Assembly (NCBI GenBank): GCA_032433765.1
Contig: JAVIAB010000124.1
Location: 73,581,746-73,645,745 of the forward strand
Direction of reading: 5' to 3'
Origin: Megaustenia siamemsis
Taxonomy: Eukaryota; Mollusca; Gastropoda; Stylommatophora; Ariophantidae
Length of the DNA stretch: 64,000 nt
The position numbers were made by a program, and so were the translations under genes. The notes under the pieces are model-generated. The model was given only the letters and a program-made list of their open reading frames with translations. It ran no database searches and was not told the DNA's origin. Of the stretch, positions 36,464 through 47,127 are shown piece by piece. Each line of letters begins with the position of its first letter. Position 1 is the first letter of the stretch.

Positions 36464-37591
36464 GTGTGTGGTACACATGAGGCATATTCAGAACACGAAA
36501 GACGAATATGGCAGACCACCGTGAAAGAGATTGGATCCTCATCACGTAACAATCCAAAGAAAGCCATGGAGAGAAATTCTAACTACTGTTTTAGGAACGA
36601 ACTAAAAATAGCCACATGGAATGTTAGGACCTTATACCAACAAGGAAAACTAGAAAATCTTATGATAGAAGCAGAGCGATTAAACATAGATATCTTAGGC
36701 ATATCAGTAACAAGTTGGAAGGAAAGTGGATACATACAAGACAATAAATATACATTTATATACTCAGGTAACACTACAGAACACCAAAGAGGGGTAGGCA
36801 TTCTAATAAAACGAGAACTACAAAAATATATAAATACTCAAGTGACATACAATGATAGGATTATATTAATAAAAATGAAGGCAAAGCCATTTGACATAGC
36901 AATAATACAGACATACGCACCTACTCAAGACTATACAGATGAACAAATAGAAGCATATTATGAAGATCTAAATACAGTCATGAAGCAAGTGAAATCTTCA
37001 GACATCTTGATTGTAATGGGTGACATGAACGCAAAAGTGGGAAAAGGCAGATATAAGACCATTATAGGAAATCATGGGTTAGGAAAAAGAAATGACAGAG
37101 GAGAAAGATTAATTCAATTTTGTGAAGAAAACAGGCTAATAATAAGTAACACCTACTTCGAGCAAGAGAAAAGGAAATTATACACATGGAAAAGCCCTGG
37201 AGATGGAAAGATGAATCTAATAGATTATATAATGATAAAAGACAGGTTCCGGAACAGCGTCAAGAAAGCCAAAACCTATCCAGGAGCAGATATTAATTCA
37301 GACCACACTCCTGTAATGATTAAAATGAAAATCAAATTAAAGAGAAATAAACAAAATACTAATTCTGCAACAGCAATAGATACAACAGCTTTAAATCAGA
37401 AAGATCTGAAAGAAACTTATACTGTACAAGTAAAGAACACATATCAGAGGCTGCTAGAAGAAGGGATTGAGCAGTACAGAAGAGAAAATCCTGAAGAAAA
37501 AGTCACAACCAAATGGCAATGCATAAAAAACAGCATACAAGAATCCTGCATCACCTTAACAAAAAGGAAAGTAACAAAAGACAAAAATTGA
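36464..37591 (+). CDS. RTE APE-type endonuclease domain (craniofacial development protein 2-like)
   Basis: 375 codons. Apurinic-endonuclease motifs in order: KIATWNVRTLYQQGKLENL (residues about 46-64), DILGISVTSWKESGY, IIQTYAPTQDYTDEQIEAYY, ILIVMGDMNAKVGKG, RLIQFCEENRLIISNTYF, MNLIDYIMIKDRFRN, INSDHTPVMIKMK. The catalytic Asn of WNVRT, the Asp/Asn of GDMNA and the SDH triad residues are kept. The first about 40 residues (to about 36,590) have no recognised domain and may be flanking sequence. This domain nicks the genomic target for priming. The frame ends at a premature stop before the RT. Confidence 0.88.
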   Translation: MCGTHEAYSEHERRIWQTTVKEIGSSSRNNPKKAMERNSNYCFRNELKIATWNVRTLYQQGKLENLMIEAERLNIDILGISVTSWKESGYIQDNKYTFIYSGNTTEHQRGVGILIKRELQKYINTQVTYNDRIILIKMKAKPFDIAIIQTYAPTQDYTDEQIEAYYEDLNTVMKQVKSSDILIVMGDMNAKVGKGRYKTIIGNHGLGKRNDRGERLIQFCEENRLIISNTYFEQEKRKLYTWKSPGDGKMNLIDYIMIKDRFRNSVKKAKTYPGADINSDHTPVMIKMKIKLKRNKQNTNSATAIDTTALNQKDLKETYTVQVKNTYQRLLEEGIEQYRRENPEEKVTTKWQCIKNSIQESCITLTKRKVTKDKN

Positions 37592-37615
37592 TAACTGACA
37601 ACATTTTAGAAAAAA

Positions 37616-39463
37616 ATGGAAGAGAGAAGACAAGCGAAGAACAATGCCAAATACAAGGGAATTGATAATAAAATACGAAAAATGTGCAAAAAGGCAAAAG
37701 AAGACTGGCTCAACCAAAGATGTCTAGAAGTCGAAACTATGGAAAGTAAGCAAAATTTAAGAGGAATGCACACAGAAATAAAAAGAATGACTAATAAAGA
37801 CAAAAAGGGTACAGGAAACGGATGTATAGCAAACAAAGAGGGAAGAATGCTAACAGAGAACAAAGATATAATCGATAAATGGCATGAATATATAACAGAA
37901 TTATTTCATGACGAGAGGGACAAAAAGACAGACATAAAATGTACATACAACTATAAAATCCTGAAATCTGAAGTAGAAAAAGCTATAAAAGCAATTAAAA
38001 CGGGAAAAGCAGAAGGGCCTGACAATATACAGATAGAGATGATACAGGCTCTAGAAGAGTTTGGCATCGAAGTGATCACAGACATATGCAATGACACATA
38101 CCATACAGGATACATACCAAACGATCTAAAAACATCAACTTTCATTGCATTGCCTAAAAAGAATGGCGCAGTTGAATGCAGTGATTTCAGAACAATAAGC
38201 CTAATGAGCCAGGTAACAAAAATTTTACTAAAAGTTATACAGGGAAGGATTCAGAATAAAATCAATACTGAATTAGATGAGCAACAATTTGGATTCAGGA
38301 AAAACAGTGGGACAAAAGAAGCCATATTCAGCATGAGAACATTGATTGAAAAGTACACAGAAGTAAACAAACCAATATATGCCTGCTTTATAGACCACAC
38401 CAAAGCTTTCGATAGAATACACCATAACCAACTCATAGACTGCCTAAAGTATATAAATCTAGACGACACAGACATACGACTAATATGTAATTTGTACTGG
38501 GAGCAAACAGCAATAATAAGATATAACAAGGAGAACTCTACACCCATGGACATAAAAAGAGGAGTAAGACAAGGATGCATCCTTTCACCAAGCTTGTTCA
38601 ATCTATACACTGAGCAAATCTTTAAAAACATCTCAGAGATACCAGGCCTAAACATTAATGGAAAGATAATCAATAACCTAAGATATGCTGATGATACTGT
38701 TCTACTAGCAGAAAATCCTAAAGACCTACAACAATTGCTTAATGTGATAAACATAACAATAAAAAAATATGGACTTGAAATGAATATCAAAAAGACTAAA
38801 ACTATGATCATAAACAAAGAAAATCCTCAAGACCTACATTTAAATATCACAGTTGAGGGAATACATCTGAAGACAGTCCAGAGCTACAACTACCTGGGAC
38901 ATACTATAACCAATGATGGAAAATGTAAAATTGAAATAAACAAAAGAATAGGTATGGCAAAAAGTAATTTTAATGCCATAAAAAATATACTAACAACAAA
39001 ACAAATATCAACAGGGCTGAAACTTAGAATGGCAAAATGTTACATCTTCTCAATATACCTGTATGGTGCAGAAACATGGACATTAGACAAGAAAACAGAA
39101 CAGAAAATTGAAGCCTTTGAAATTTGCATTTATAGAATAAGTAGAATTGGATGGAAACAAAAGATAACAAACGATGAAGTTTTAAAACAACTGAAAATAA
39201 AAAGAGAACTACTAAATACAATTAAGACAAGACAAATGAAATTTTTGTGGCATGTTAAAAGACACAACAGCCTACTAAAAGTAATATTGGAAGGAAAAAT
39301 GCAAGGTAAAAGAGGCAGAGGCAGACCAAGACTAACATGGACGAGTAACATCAAAAGATGGACAAGTAAATCTATGACAGCCTGCACAATCAAAGCAAGA
39401 AACAGAGTAGAATGGCGATCCATGGTAGCCAACCTTCGTTGCGGAGAAAGCACACGATGGTGA
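37616..39463 (+). CDS. RTE reverse transcriptase domain
   Basis: 615 uninterrupted codons. Motifs: KTGKAEGPDNIQIEMIQALE, SDFRTISLMSQVTKILLK, QQFGFRKNSGTKEAIFSMRT, ACFIDHTKAFDRIHHNQLID (motif A; the usual DYTKAFD is DHTKAFD here), DIKRGVRQGCILSPSLFNLY, NNLRYADDTVLLAENPKDLQ (catalytic YADD), GYTITNDGKCKIEINKRIG-like thumb, ETWTLDKKTEQKIEAFEI, and a basic C-terminus RGRGRPRLTWTSNIKRW. All catalytic Asp residues are visible. With the adjacent endonuclease this would be an almost functional element but for the 25-bp broken linker. Confidence 0.9.
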   Translation: MEERRQAKNNAKYKGIDNKIRKMCKKAKEDWLNQRCLEVETMESKQNLRGMHTEIKRMTNKDKKGTGNGCIANKEGRMLTENKDIIDKWHEYITELFHDERDKKTDIKCTYNYKILKSEVEKAIKAIKTGKAEGPDNIQIEMIQALEEFGIEVITDICNDTYHTGYIPNDLKTSTFIALPKKNGAVECSDFRTISLMSQVTKILLKVIQGRIQNKINTELDEQQFGFRKNSGTKEAIFSMRTLIEKYTEVNKPIYACFIDHTKAFDRIHHNQLIDCLKYINLDDTDIRLICNLYWEQTAIIRYNKENSTPMDIKRGVRQGCILSPSLFNLYTEQIFKNISEIPGLNINGKIINNLRYADDTVLLAENPKDLQQLLNVINITIKKYGLEMNIKKTKTMIINKENPQDLHLNITVEGIHLKTVQSYNYLGHTITNDGKCKIEINKRIGMAKSNFNAIKNILTTKQISTGLKLRMAKCYIFSIYLYGAETWTLDKKTEQKIEAFEICIYRISRIGWKQKITNDEVLKQLKIKRELLNTIKTRQMKFLWHVKRHNSLLKVILEGKMQGKRGRGRPRLTWTSNIKRWTSKSMTACTIKARNRVEWRSMVANLRCGESTRW

Positions 39464-39465
39464 TT

Positions 39466-39466
39466 A

Positions 39467-39516
<50 letters not shown>
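39466..39516. repeat. TA microsatellite at the LINE 3' end
   Basis: Follows the RTE 3' end directly and probably derives from the target or the element tail. 39,517-39,734 contains nothing I recognise. Confidence 0.93.
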
Positions 39517-39521
<5 letters not shown>

Positions 39522-39734
39522 GGAAACCTTAAGAGAGTGTTTTAGAGAAATTACACCAAGATATAAGAATATCTACAACTCTACAGACAATGAAGAACAT
39601 CGTGATCAATAAATTTTTAAGGCTCCGCGTTGAGCGTTCACTGGAAGCCACTGAGGTAAAAAAAAATCCATCTGGCCACACCCTTTTTGCAATGGAAATT
39701 CAACAACGGTCTACAGGTGACTAACATCTAATCG

Positions 39735-39910
39735 GTTGTAGAATACCACATTGTTGGTTGTTTAAAGCGGTTTGGGGACACCGTATCGGACGCCTGACGA
39801 AAAGAGGATGTAGATGAGACCCAGTCAATTACCAGTAAGACGATGAAATTATTAGGAAATGCGGGATACGGGAAAACTCATAAAAATAAAGCAAAACACA
39901 GGAGCATTGC
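39735..39910 (+). pseudogene. Second Polinton DNA polymerase B relic, part 3
   Basis: Short frames encode RFGDTVSDA and, about 30 residues on, MKLLGNAGYGKTHKNK, the conserved motif of Polinton polymerases just before the catalytic YxDTDS region. The main element at 42-57.7 kb is cut off just before this point, so this relic preserves a region that one lacks. It is probably continuous with the relic at 33.5-34.9 kb, separated by the retro-unit and the RTE. Confidence 0.62.
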
Positions 39911-40349
39911 GTGCCGTAAAAGTGGGGGTTCGTCAAAATGGGTCCATAGTCCCCTTTCTAAACATTTGACAGAATTACAGATTTAGGAGTCCAAATACTT
40001 ATATTTTTACCGATTTAAACAGACAACTTGACGGAATTTTAACTAGTTTTGAGTAATTTGACAAAACTAGTTCTTAAAATGGTGACTTTTAGTTAGTTAT
40101 TTAATTTTGTTGTTAGTTCCTATTCGTTCACATAGTGAGTTGAGTTGCCATATACTTGTTTCTTACTCACTTGCCTGTCTCTTAACTGTCTCTCTAGTCT
40201 CTAACACTTTCTCTAATCTGTAACTGTTTCTCTCGTCTCTGTTTAAATGAAATCCCAGTTTTTCCATTTATTGTCAACTTGTCTCTTTTGTCAATTCACT
40301 GTCAAGGTAAAAGTTAATTTTCCTCACGAAAATAGCTAAAGGTGACGAA

Positions 40350-40415
<66 letters not shown>

Positions 40416-41340
40416 CACTTTTAGACAACGTCAAAATGTTGAAAATCTAACATTGGTCTTTTTCACCGATCAACAATGATTAACTAAAACCAGTTTTGCT
40501 AGTACTCGGTGCCGTTAGTGTGTGATGCATTGAAATACGAGTAACCGACGTTTGTCTTTATCAAAAATGTTATTACCTCAAAAATTAGTTAGGTCGAGAA
40601 CGACTTCATGAGAAAACTGATATTCTGCTTCATTATTGCCAAATCGATTTTTTTTAAATAATTGTATTCAGAATGGAGCTGGAGGGGGACTTATCGGTTC
40701 ATATTAGCAAAGAGCAGACACCAAAATGTACCCGCTTTTTACCATTTGTCTTAGGAAAAATGGTACCATAAATGATGAATCATTTTTCGCCTCGTTGTCG
40801 CCCTAATAATCAAAACATGTCTAGTTTATCACCAGGCGAGTCACATTTCTCGCGGACATCGTCGGTAATATAACAACAACCCTACCCTCTTCCCCTGGAC
40901 TTTCATCTCGTGTCGAGCTTAACACGACTTTCAGTATTGCACTAATCTTATCAGTAATGTGTCCGCTTGGTTGACACGCTTTTCGACTTTTTCCTGATGC
41001 GATTGGACATGTCTTATCCACCACTCCTAAGCCACTGAACTTTTCCTGTCGAAATAATACATGAAAGGTAGACCAGTAGAATGGACGTATTGTGTGGAAT
41101 ATTGTTCTATATTTGTGTGTTGGTTGGTATGTTTGTTTTCCCACTTGCTTGTCACGAATAGACTTTGGAAAATGTGTCATATGCGGGAAATCTTTTGAGA
41201 ACTTTGGGTGTGCCTGGTAAGTCAAGAGAAATTTAGATTTTAAAAAATTACACTACAATTTCCACCTTCTACTACAGGCACGCCATTACTAATAAAATAC
41301 CCATTCTGTGATAAATACACATCCCACCGTTTTACTAATT
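39911..41340. other. No recognised gene; CT microsatellite at 40,352-40,407
   Basis: AT-rich sequence. A 134-codon minus-strand frame at 40,821-41,225 matches nothing I know and has no supporting splice or promoter context. The CT tract sits between LINE-free stretches. Confidence 0.4.
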
Positions 41341-41358
41341 AACACCATTGCAACTGCG

Positions 41359-41360
<2 letters not shown>

Positions 41361-41426
<66 letters not shown>
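41361..41426. repeat. TA microsatellite
   Basis: About 33 TA units, uninterrupted. Confidence 0.95.
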
Positions 41427-41431
<5 letters not shown>

Positions 41432-41623
41432 TACTAAAAATTCATCATCAATGACACATCATCTGTCTATTACTAGTCACATACAAATCAGTTATTCAAT
41501 TAAACGTCATGCCCACGAATATAATTACCCATAAGGACACCTACATTTATAGACAAGAACAGCTATCTCTGATCACGTTTTATATTTTTTCTCTCTCGAT
41601 CCACTCTTTCTCTCTCTTTCACA

Positions 41624-41775
<152 letters not shown>

Positions 41776-41945
41776 TATATATATAATGAATGGAACATAC
41801 TTTTTTATTTATGCCTTTGGTGCAGTCTATTGACTTTTTTTTCATACTTTTCGATATAAACATTTGTGCTAGCATATTTTTTCCTCCATAACAAATGTGT
41901 GGTAAGAAAATCAAGAGTGAAAACCGCTTAGCCCGCGAAAAATCT

Positions 41946-42051
41946 CGACCACATTTTATATTTTATATATATATATATCCTTGTATAAAACCTTTGCGGC
42001 CGTCTATCGATTTCATATTTTCCTGTATAAGACGTGCGCATAGAACACATC
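41946..42051. repeat. Tandem satellite of about 110 bp, left of the Polinton
   Basis: Contains CTCGACCAC(A/T)TTT, TTCATATTTTCC, TATAAAACC and TGCGGC motifs, in the same order and orientation as in 57,686-57,900. The Polinton interrupts one unit at CACATCTA; the neighbouring unit carries CACATCTAGCCTG at 57,807. Confidence 0.75.
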
Positions 42052-42497
42052 AGTAGTGTATTAGGTTAATTTCGATTATCATTTGAGGCGGAAATGAGGC
42101 GGACATGAGGCGGGAATAGAGGCAAAATTTGAAGCGGAAATGTGGAGCGTTAATTTGAGTAGGACAAGAAAAGAGTGTGAATATTCGGTATTTCTCCGTG
42201 TAGTAAGGTCGTCTCCATCGTTGTCTGACCACAGCCCCCTTCAAGTTTGAGGAGGAAAAATTAAGGAGGGGTAGTCAAAGGCAGATTATCTGTTGTTTTT
42301 TTGTTGTTGTAAAGTGGTCTCCCTCTTGTCTGACCGACGCAATCGTTCCGGGAATTGAGGCGATTCTCCCACCTCAAAGGGTTTTTAAAGAAAGATAGGG
42401 GAAAATAATGGATTGAGGCGGCCCCTCCGTCTCAAAGGTCTATGCCCTTGTTTATTTATTTTCTTGAAGGAAATACAGAAGGGGAACAAAAGTATTG
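42052..42497 (+). repeat. Polinton left terminal inverted repeat
   Basis: Matches the reverse complement of 57,375-57,679 across GAGGCGGAAATGAGGCGGAC, GAATATTCGGTATTTCTCCG, AAGGTCGTCTCCATCGTTGT and TTTCTTGAAGGAAATACAGA. It contains about 148 extra bp (42,253-42,400), a diverged partial repeat of the same motifs, that the right copy lacks. Confidence 0.95.
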
Positions 42498-43542
42498 AAA
42501 AAATAAATACTAGTACCACGTCATGCGCATGTACCGAAAGTTAAACTCACTCACGCGTGCCGTCACGCAGTCTCGTCGCTAGACGTATTGATTTACTGAC
42601 AGACGTGAGTTACTTATCGCTAACAATAAGAAATCGGCGCCATTTTCGAGTCGGGTGTCGCCGCTAGTAGACACTAGAATAAAACAGGACACAAAAAATA
42701 TTTTAAAAACCCAGTGGTCAAGACGTCAATAAACTGTTTTGACGTTCTAATCAAGTAAGTAGTCTGTAAATATATGTTAGTAATAATTAAATGTAGACAT
42801 GTGTATGTAATCGAGAGATTTCGCGCGAGTCTGTTTAAGCAGATAACATCTGCCTTGAATGAAAGTCTCTGTCTTATTTTCTTCCTCCTGTGAGGACCGA
42901 TGTGTAGGGGTAAGTCCCTAACAGTTTTAATTTTCCTCATCTCAATTTCAATCATCTTTTTTTTAAACCTGGAATTATTTTCAGATAGAACGACACATGA
43001 TAGTGATGGTTATATTATTTGTATTCACATATAGTCGGGTTTGGAGTCGTTGTAAAGATCATTTTAAGAGTATTTATATGTTTAATCTTTCGTTTCTTTA
43101 AAAAACTATAAGGCGACTATACAGCTCGGTTGTAAGTAAATGAAGCTAAACCTGTCTAAGCTAAACTAAATACCCGATATTAAAATTAACCAATAGAACG
43201 GCACAGAAGACTGACTGTGCCAGTGCATTGATCGAAAGGCTTTTGTTCCCACGCATCGCACAAAGTAAGATAATAGCTTTCTGGCGCGCGGTGTGTGGTA
43301 TTGTAGGTCGATGGAGGGTTTATTCTGTGTGGACCAAAAAAAAATGTTCACTTTAAAACACAGACGCGTTACTAAATAAACAATTAATTTACTACTAATT
43401 TAAACAAAAATACAGTGTACGTTATTTATTTGTAAATCTTTCATCTCGAGACACGCGAATAGACACCAAACAAGATATAGTTTGTTGTATAACAAGTTAT
43501 TTTCATTTATGATGTGCCGGCTTCGCAACTAAAGTATATAAT

Positions 43543-43592
<50 letters not shown>

Positions 43593-43949
43593 AGTGTATG
43601 TATGTGTGTATGTATGTACAGCTGTATGTTTATAGATTATTCACTCTAGATCGCTCTGTCTAAAACTATGTTATTACTATATGATAACAGTCACCAGACT
43701 CTAATATCTTTTACAGTTCGATGATTATTGACAACGCTGAAAGACAAAAAGAAGGCGAAACGGGTAGTTTTAGGCCTATTTAAACGTAGTTTATATCAAC
43801 ATATGCGTATTTTAAAACCAGTTTTATACTAAAGCAGTTATTTTATAAATAACATTACAGCGTAAACGTTCAACCGAGTTTCCCTTTGTACTATTTGGAA
43901 ATGTACAATAAATACAGAGACAACGTAATCATTACTAGTTATAGATCCA
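42498..43949. other. Left interior of the Polinton, no gene recognised
   Basis: This is where an integrase could be expected in some Polintons, but neither strand shows an integrase or chromodomain motif. A CT microsatellite lies at 43,543-43,590. Short minus-strand frames (42,674-42,955; 43,166-43,351) match nothing I know. Confidence 0.45.
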
Positions 43950-44382
43950 ATCAGGAAACTTCCGCTTACAGCGCTTGTCGAAGGGCCGACGGGGTGCGGA
44001 AAAAGTGTGTTTATTAGGAGATTTCTCGAACAAGTGTCAGAAATGGTCAGTCCCGCGAATGAGGAAATAATTTACTGTTATGGCGAGTGACAACTGATGT
44101 ACGAAACGATGAAGGGTATTCAGTTTAACGAAGGGCTAGCCGATATGGAGCAATGGCGAGGAGATAGGAGACGTCTGGTGGTCATAGACGATCTGATGAA
44201 CGAAACAGACGATAGGGTCACGAAACTATTTATCAAGGGAAGTCGTCATAGAAATATAAGCGTCGTGTATATAGTATAGAATCTCTTTAGCAAAAACAAG
44301 GAACAGCGTACGATAAGTCTCAACAGTCATTACATAGTTCTGTTTAAAAACCCAAGAGACTGCTCGGTACTAGTTTCCTGAC
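43950..44382 (+). pseudogene. Polinton packaging ATPase (FtsK/A32-like), fragment
   Basis: One phase encodes a Walker A motif GPTGCGKS at 43,983-44,006, then a Walker B-like RRLVVIDDL at about 44,170-44,195, and further conserved residues after NISVVYIV. This family of P-loop ATPases pumps genomic DNA into capsids in adenovirus-like and Polinton-type elements. Two nonsense codons (TGA 44,088 and TAG 44,277) interrupt the frame. A TGA at 44,380 and the loss of homology end it early relative to the usual 200-plus residues. It is a decayed relic and lies nearest the left terminus. Confidence 0.85.
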
Positions 44383-45105
44383 ATTATTTATAACACATGT
44401 GACTTCCAACCTCTGAGTGTTATTTCCAGGATGCATAGTTTTAGAGCTGCTGAACTGGGCTCTTTTCAATATTGGATATTCAGATGAGTCCAGAAGCAAG
44501 GCTGAATCCATAATGACCGAACTAGTCGTAACATTGGGATGTGGTGTTGGTGACGCAAGTGAAACAGATGATGGTGTTGTTGTCGAAACAGCATGATGGC
44601 TGAGTGAACATGTTGTTGACATGACAGATACCGTTATCGTTATTGTTGCTGACAACAGAGTTTTTGTTGTTGTAAGGAGCATGAGAAGGATCGTGTTGTC
44701 ATGACAGACAGAGGTAGTTGAAACATGGTATCTCTGCGTAAGCCCACAATGTGCTAAAAACTTTTAGCTGGTGGCTCTGGTGTACGACTCGTTATGGTAA
44801 AGGTTGACACACTCACAGAGTTTGTAGTGTCAACACAAGAACATACCCAGCCTTGTCGACGCATCAGAGATTGTAGGATCAGCACAGTTGACATGTATGA
44901 CGAACACACATGATTGTGCTTCAACACACACTCGATTGTGATATCTCTGCTCCACATAAAAAAATGTTTTCTTGTAGTCGACACTGTCGTGGTGTGATCG
45001 TTCAAGATGTCGTAGATGTCGACACACTAGACTGTAATGTCGGTGATACATGTGATATTGTTATTGGTGTTAAAATTGGAGAATACAATTTGTAATGTGG
45101 ACACC
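44383..45105 (-). other. Unidentified Cys/Ser/Thr-rich coding-like fragment
   Basis: Minus-strand frames 44,682-44,344 and 45,051-44,754 are Ser/Thr-rich, with paired cysteines (VCVEAQSCVFVIHVNCADPT; TNSVSVSTFTITSRTPEPPA). They look like an extracellular host protein piece rather than a Polinton gene. I do not recognise it. Orientation is opposite to the Polinton genes. Confidence 0.35.
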
Positions 45106-45339
45106 CCATATTCTCTCTAATTATCAACAAGTCGAGTCACCTTTCATGATAAGCGTGGTCGGTGACGTCCACTTTGTGATGTTTTAACGGTGTCGAGCAA
45201 GCTGTAATATCAACAGAATGAGTTCACCATCACTGAGACCGGTGTCGACACGCTCTCTGTTTTGTGTGAGATGTGTCATCTGAATGTCTGTTTTATTTCT
45301 ACCCTGTCTGTGTTCGAGTAAGTTGGTTTATGTGTAGCA

Positions 45340-45870
45340 GATCAATCTTCTATTCATTATCATCTCCAGCAACTTTTCTACACAGGGGAGTAGGCTGATG
45401 GGTCTGTAATTCCTGTGGATCTTTTTTTTTTTTTTGTTACTTTTCTGAATCAAGGTATCGTATGTAGAGATCTCCCGCGCAGATGATACTTGTCCTAAGT
45501 GTCAAATCTGGTTAACGATCCTAAAAAAACAAGTCATTAGGGCTGCGTTGTCGGCAAGCTTGAAGAAATCAATTTCGAACTCTGACATGGACAAATACCT
45601 GAGCACTGTCCTTCACCCTCATTGTAACGTTTAAGTGAGGTTTGCTGGAATAAAATTCGGCATCTAGGGATATGCGCGTCCAACATATCCTAGGCTGTGA
45701 TTGAGCTCGATGCTTTTACATTCTCTTGACGGGAGGATGATGAGCCTGTAATTCACGGAAGTCGTGTTGTCATATCACTGGTCTAGGTATGGTATGTAGA
45801 GATCTCATTCCAGGTAGATGATATCTGTCTTGAGTGTCAAATTTGGTTAACGATCATGAAAAAATACATG
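45340..45870 (-). mobile_element. Non-LTR reverse-transcriptase scrap, tandemly duplicated, inside the Polinton
   Basis: The minus strand at about 45,345-45,420 encodes RNYRPISLLPCVEKLLEMIM, a jockey/CR1-type RT motif. A second, more decayed copy with the same downstream words (TATGTAGAGATCTC, GTCAAAT(C/T)TGGTTAACGATC) lies about 320 bp further on. Nested junk in the cargo region. Confidence 0.6.
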
Positions 45871-45929
45871 ATGACGGAATCATCGAGGTGTGAGGAATAT
45901 TGTTATAAGACAATGATTACCATACCAAC

Positions 45930-46275
45930 GGACGTAGGCAATCATCATCCCCGACAACATTTGTCTCTCCACAGTGCAACTTATCAGTTTAGTTGTTCAG
46001 TGTTTTCCATACCAAAACACCAAACTATCTACCAGCTTCTCTCTTTATCGAGCTAACCTTCCCATTTTGCTAGTTGTACCCAAATATTAGAACTTTCCTT
46101 TTTTTCATGATGTATCTACAAAATGTCCATTGTTACTTTCGACTGTTGATTAAGAGTTTTTGTGTGTGTTGGACTCTTTTCAAACACTCAGGGAACGCTC
46201 ACAATCCTCTGAGAAAGTCCACATCTGTGGCTTCTAAGCGTCTTTTCATTTGGTTGTCTGTAGACGATCAGCCCA
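45930..46275 (-). mobile_element. RTE-like LINE 3' scrap inside the Polinton
   Basis: Similar by eye to 18,100-18,515: TGTTGACT/TTCCAT, GAGAAA(T/G)(C/T)CCA and CGTCTTTTCATTTG(T/G)TTGTCT. Heavily decayed. Confidence 0.55.
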
Positions 46276-47127
46276 TGTATACTTGACTCTGACAGGCGAT
46301 GCACGAAAAATAAGAGGGAAGCAAGTAGGTATGGATGCCGTACGCAAAAAAGACATGAGAATCTGTGGCAAAGCCAATCTAGCCATGGGTCTGATGGTGA
46401 TATATGTCGAATGATTTGACATGAACCCGCTACGTTTCAACATCTACACTTTTCAAAGTAACAGATGAGTCGACTACGGTATAGATAGTATACTGCCCAA
46501 CACCGACGCTTTTTATTCTACCGCGAAGGTAGAGATAGTGGACACGATGTACGTACACTTAACACTAGACTGAACTTGCCCAATTGTTCAGAAGATGGTG
46601 TGAGAAGCGAACACGTGTGAGCCAGGCGAAGACGACTGCAAATTTGTGTCTCTCCGAGCAAACATATTGTCAACACATCTACAATAGTTGTAAAAGTGGG
46701 TTCAGAAACTATCATGAGGACCCACAAAATGCGATGTTTCGGGATACAATTTGATCGAAATAATTCTTTCAACCAACACATAGATCAAGTTTTAAGAAAG
46801 GACAGATACTGTGAGTTTTCACCAGCTGTTTATCTAGTTACCGATTGCTTACACCCAACTTGATCCGCATCACCATGAAAAAAAATTACACTCCATTCTT
46901 GACGTAAGTCACGAACAACGATACAACCACCAACCAATTCAACCGTTCCAACAAAAACTAGCGCCTGTAATTTTTCTTGTCACAACCGAATGTCTAGTAA
47001 CGAATCGCAAACAGATCTTTACAACATCTCTAGTCCAGCGCCATTATCGAGCAGCTAAGTGTCCTTCAACCTCAATGATAGCTGCAAGAAAAAAATTCTT
47101 CTTTGACCATTTTGATGTCGCATGTAA
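46276..47127 (+). other. Degraded Polinton interior, coding-like, unidentified
   Basis: Plus-strand stretches such as YGIDSILPNTDAFYSTAKVE and MRTHKMRCFGIQFDRNNSFN are consistent with a decayed structural gene upstream of the capsid-like frame, but stops are frequent and I cannot assign it. Confidence 0.3.

Larger units (their letters stand above)
36464..39464 (+). mobile_element. RTE (BovB-type) LINE, copy A, nearly complete
   Basis: A single RTE element: endonuclease frame 36,464-37,591 and reverse-transcriptase frame 37,616-39,463, in the same phase. They are separated by TGA, TAA and TAG within 25 bp, caused by compensating small indels. The 3' end is GAAAGCACACGATGGTGATT followed by TA repeats. 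No ORF1 is present, as usual for RTE. Copy B (25,246-28,320) and the truncated copy at 34,127-34,669 belong to the same family. Confidence 0.93.

Noticed and set aside
40821..41225. 134-codon minus-strand frame
   Set aside because: No recognisable domain, no splice or promoter context, and composition like the surrounding non-coding sequence. Kept only as a mention.
42498..43949. Polinton integrase
   Set aside because: Searched both strands by eye for an integrase DDE pattern and zinc-binding HHCC; none seen. Loss or location elsewhere cannot be told apart.
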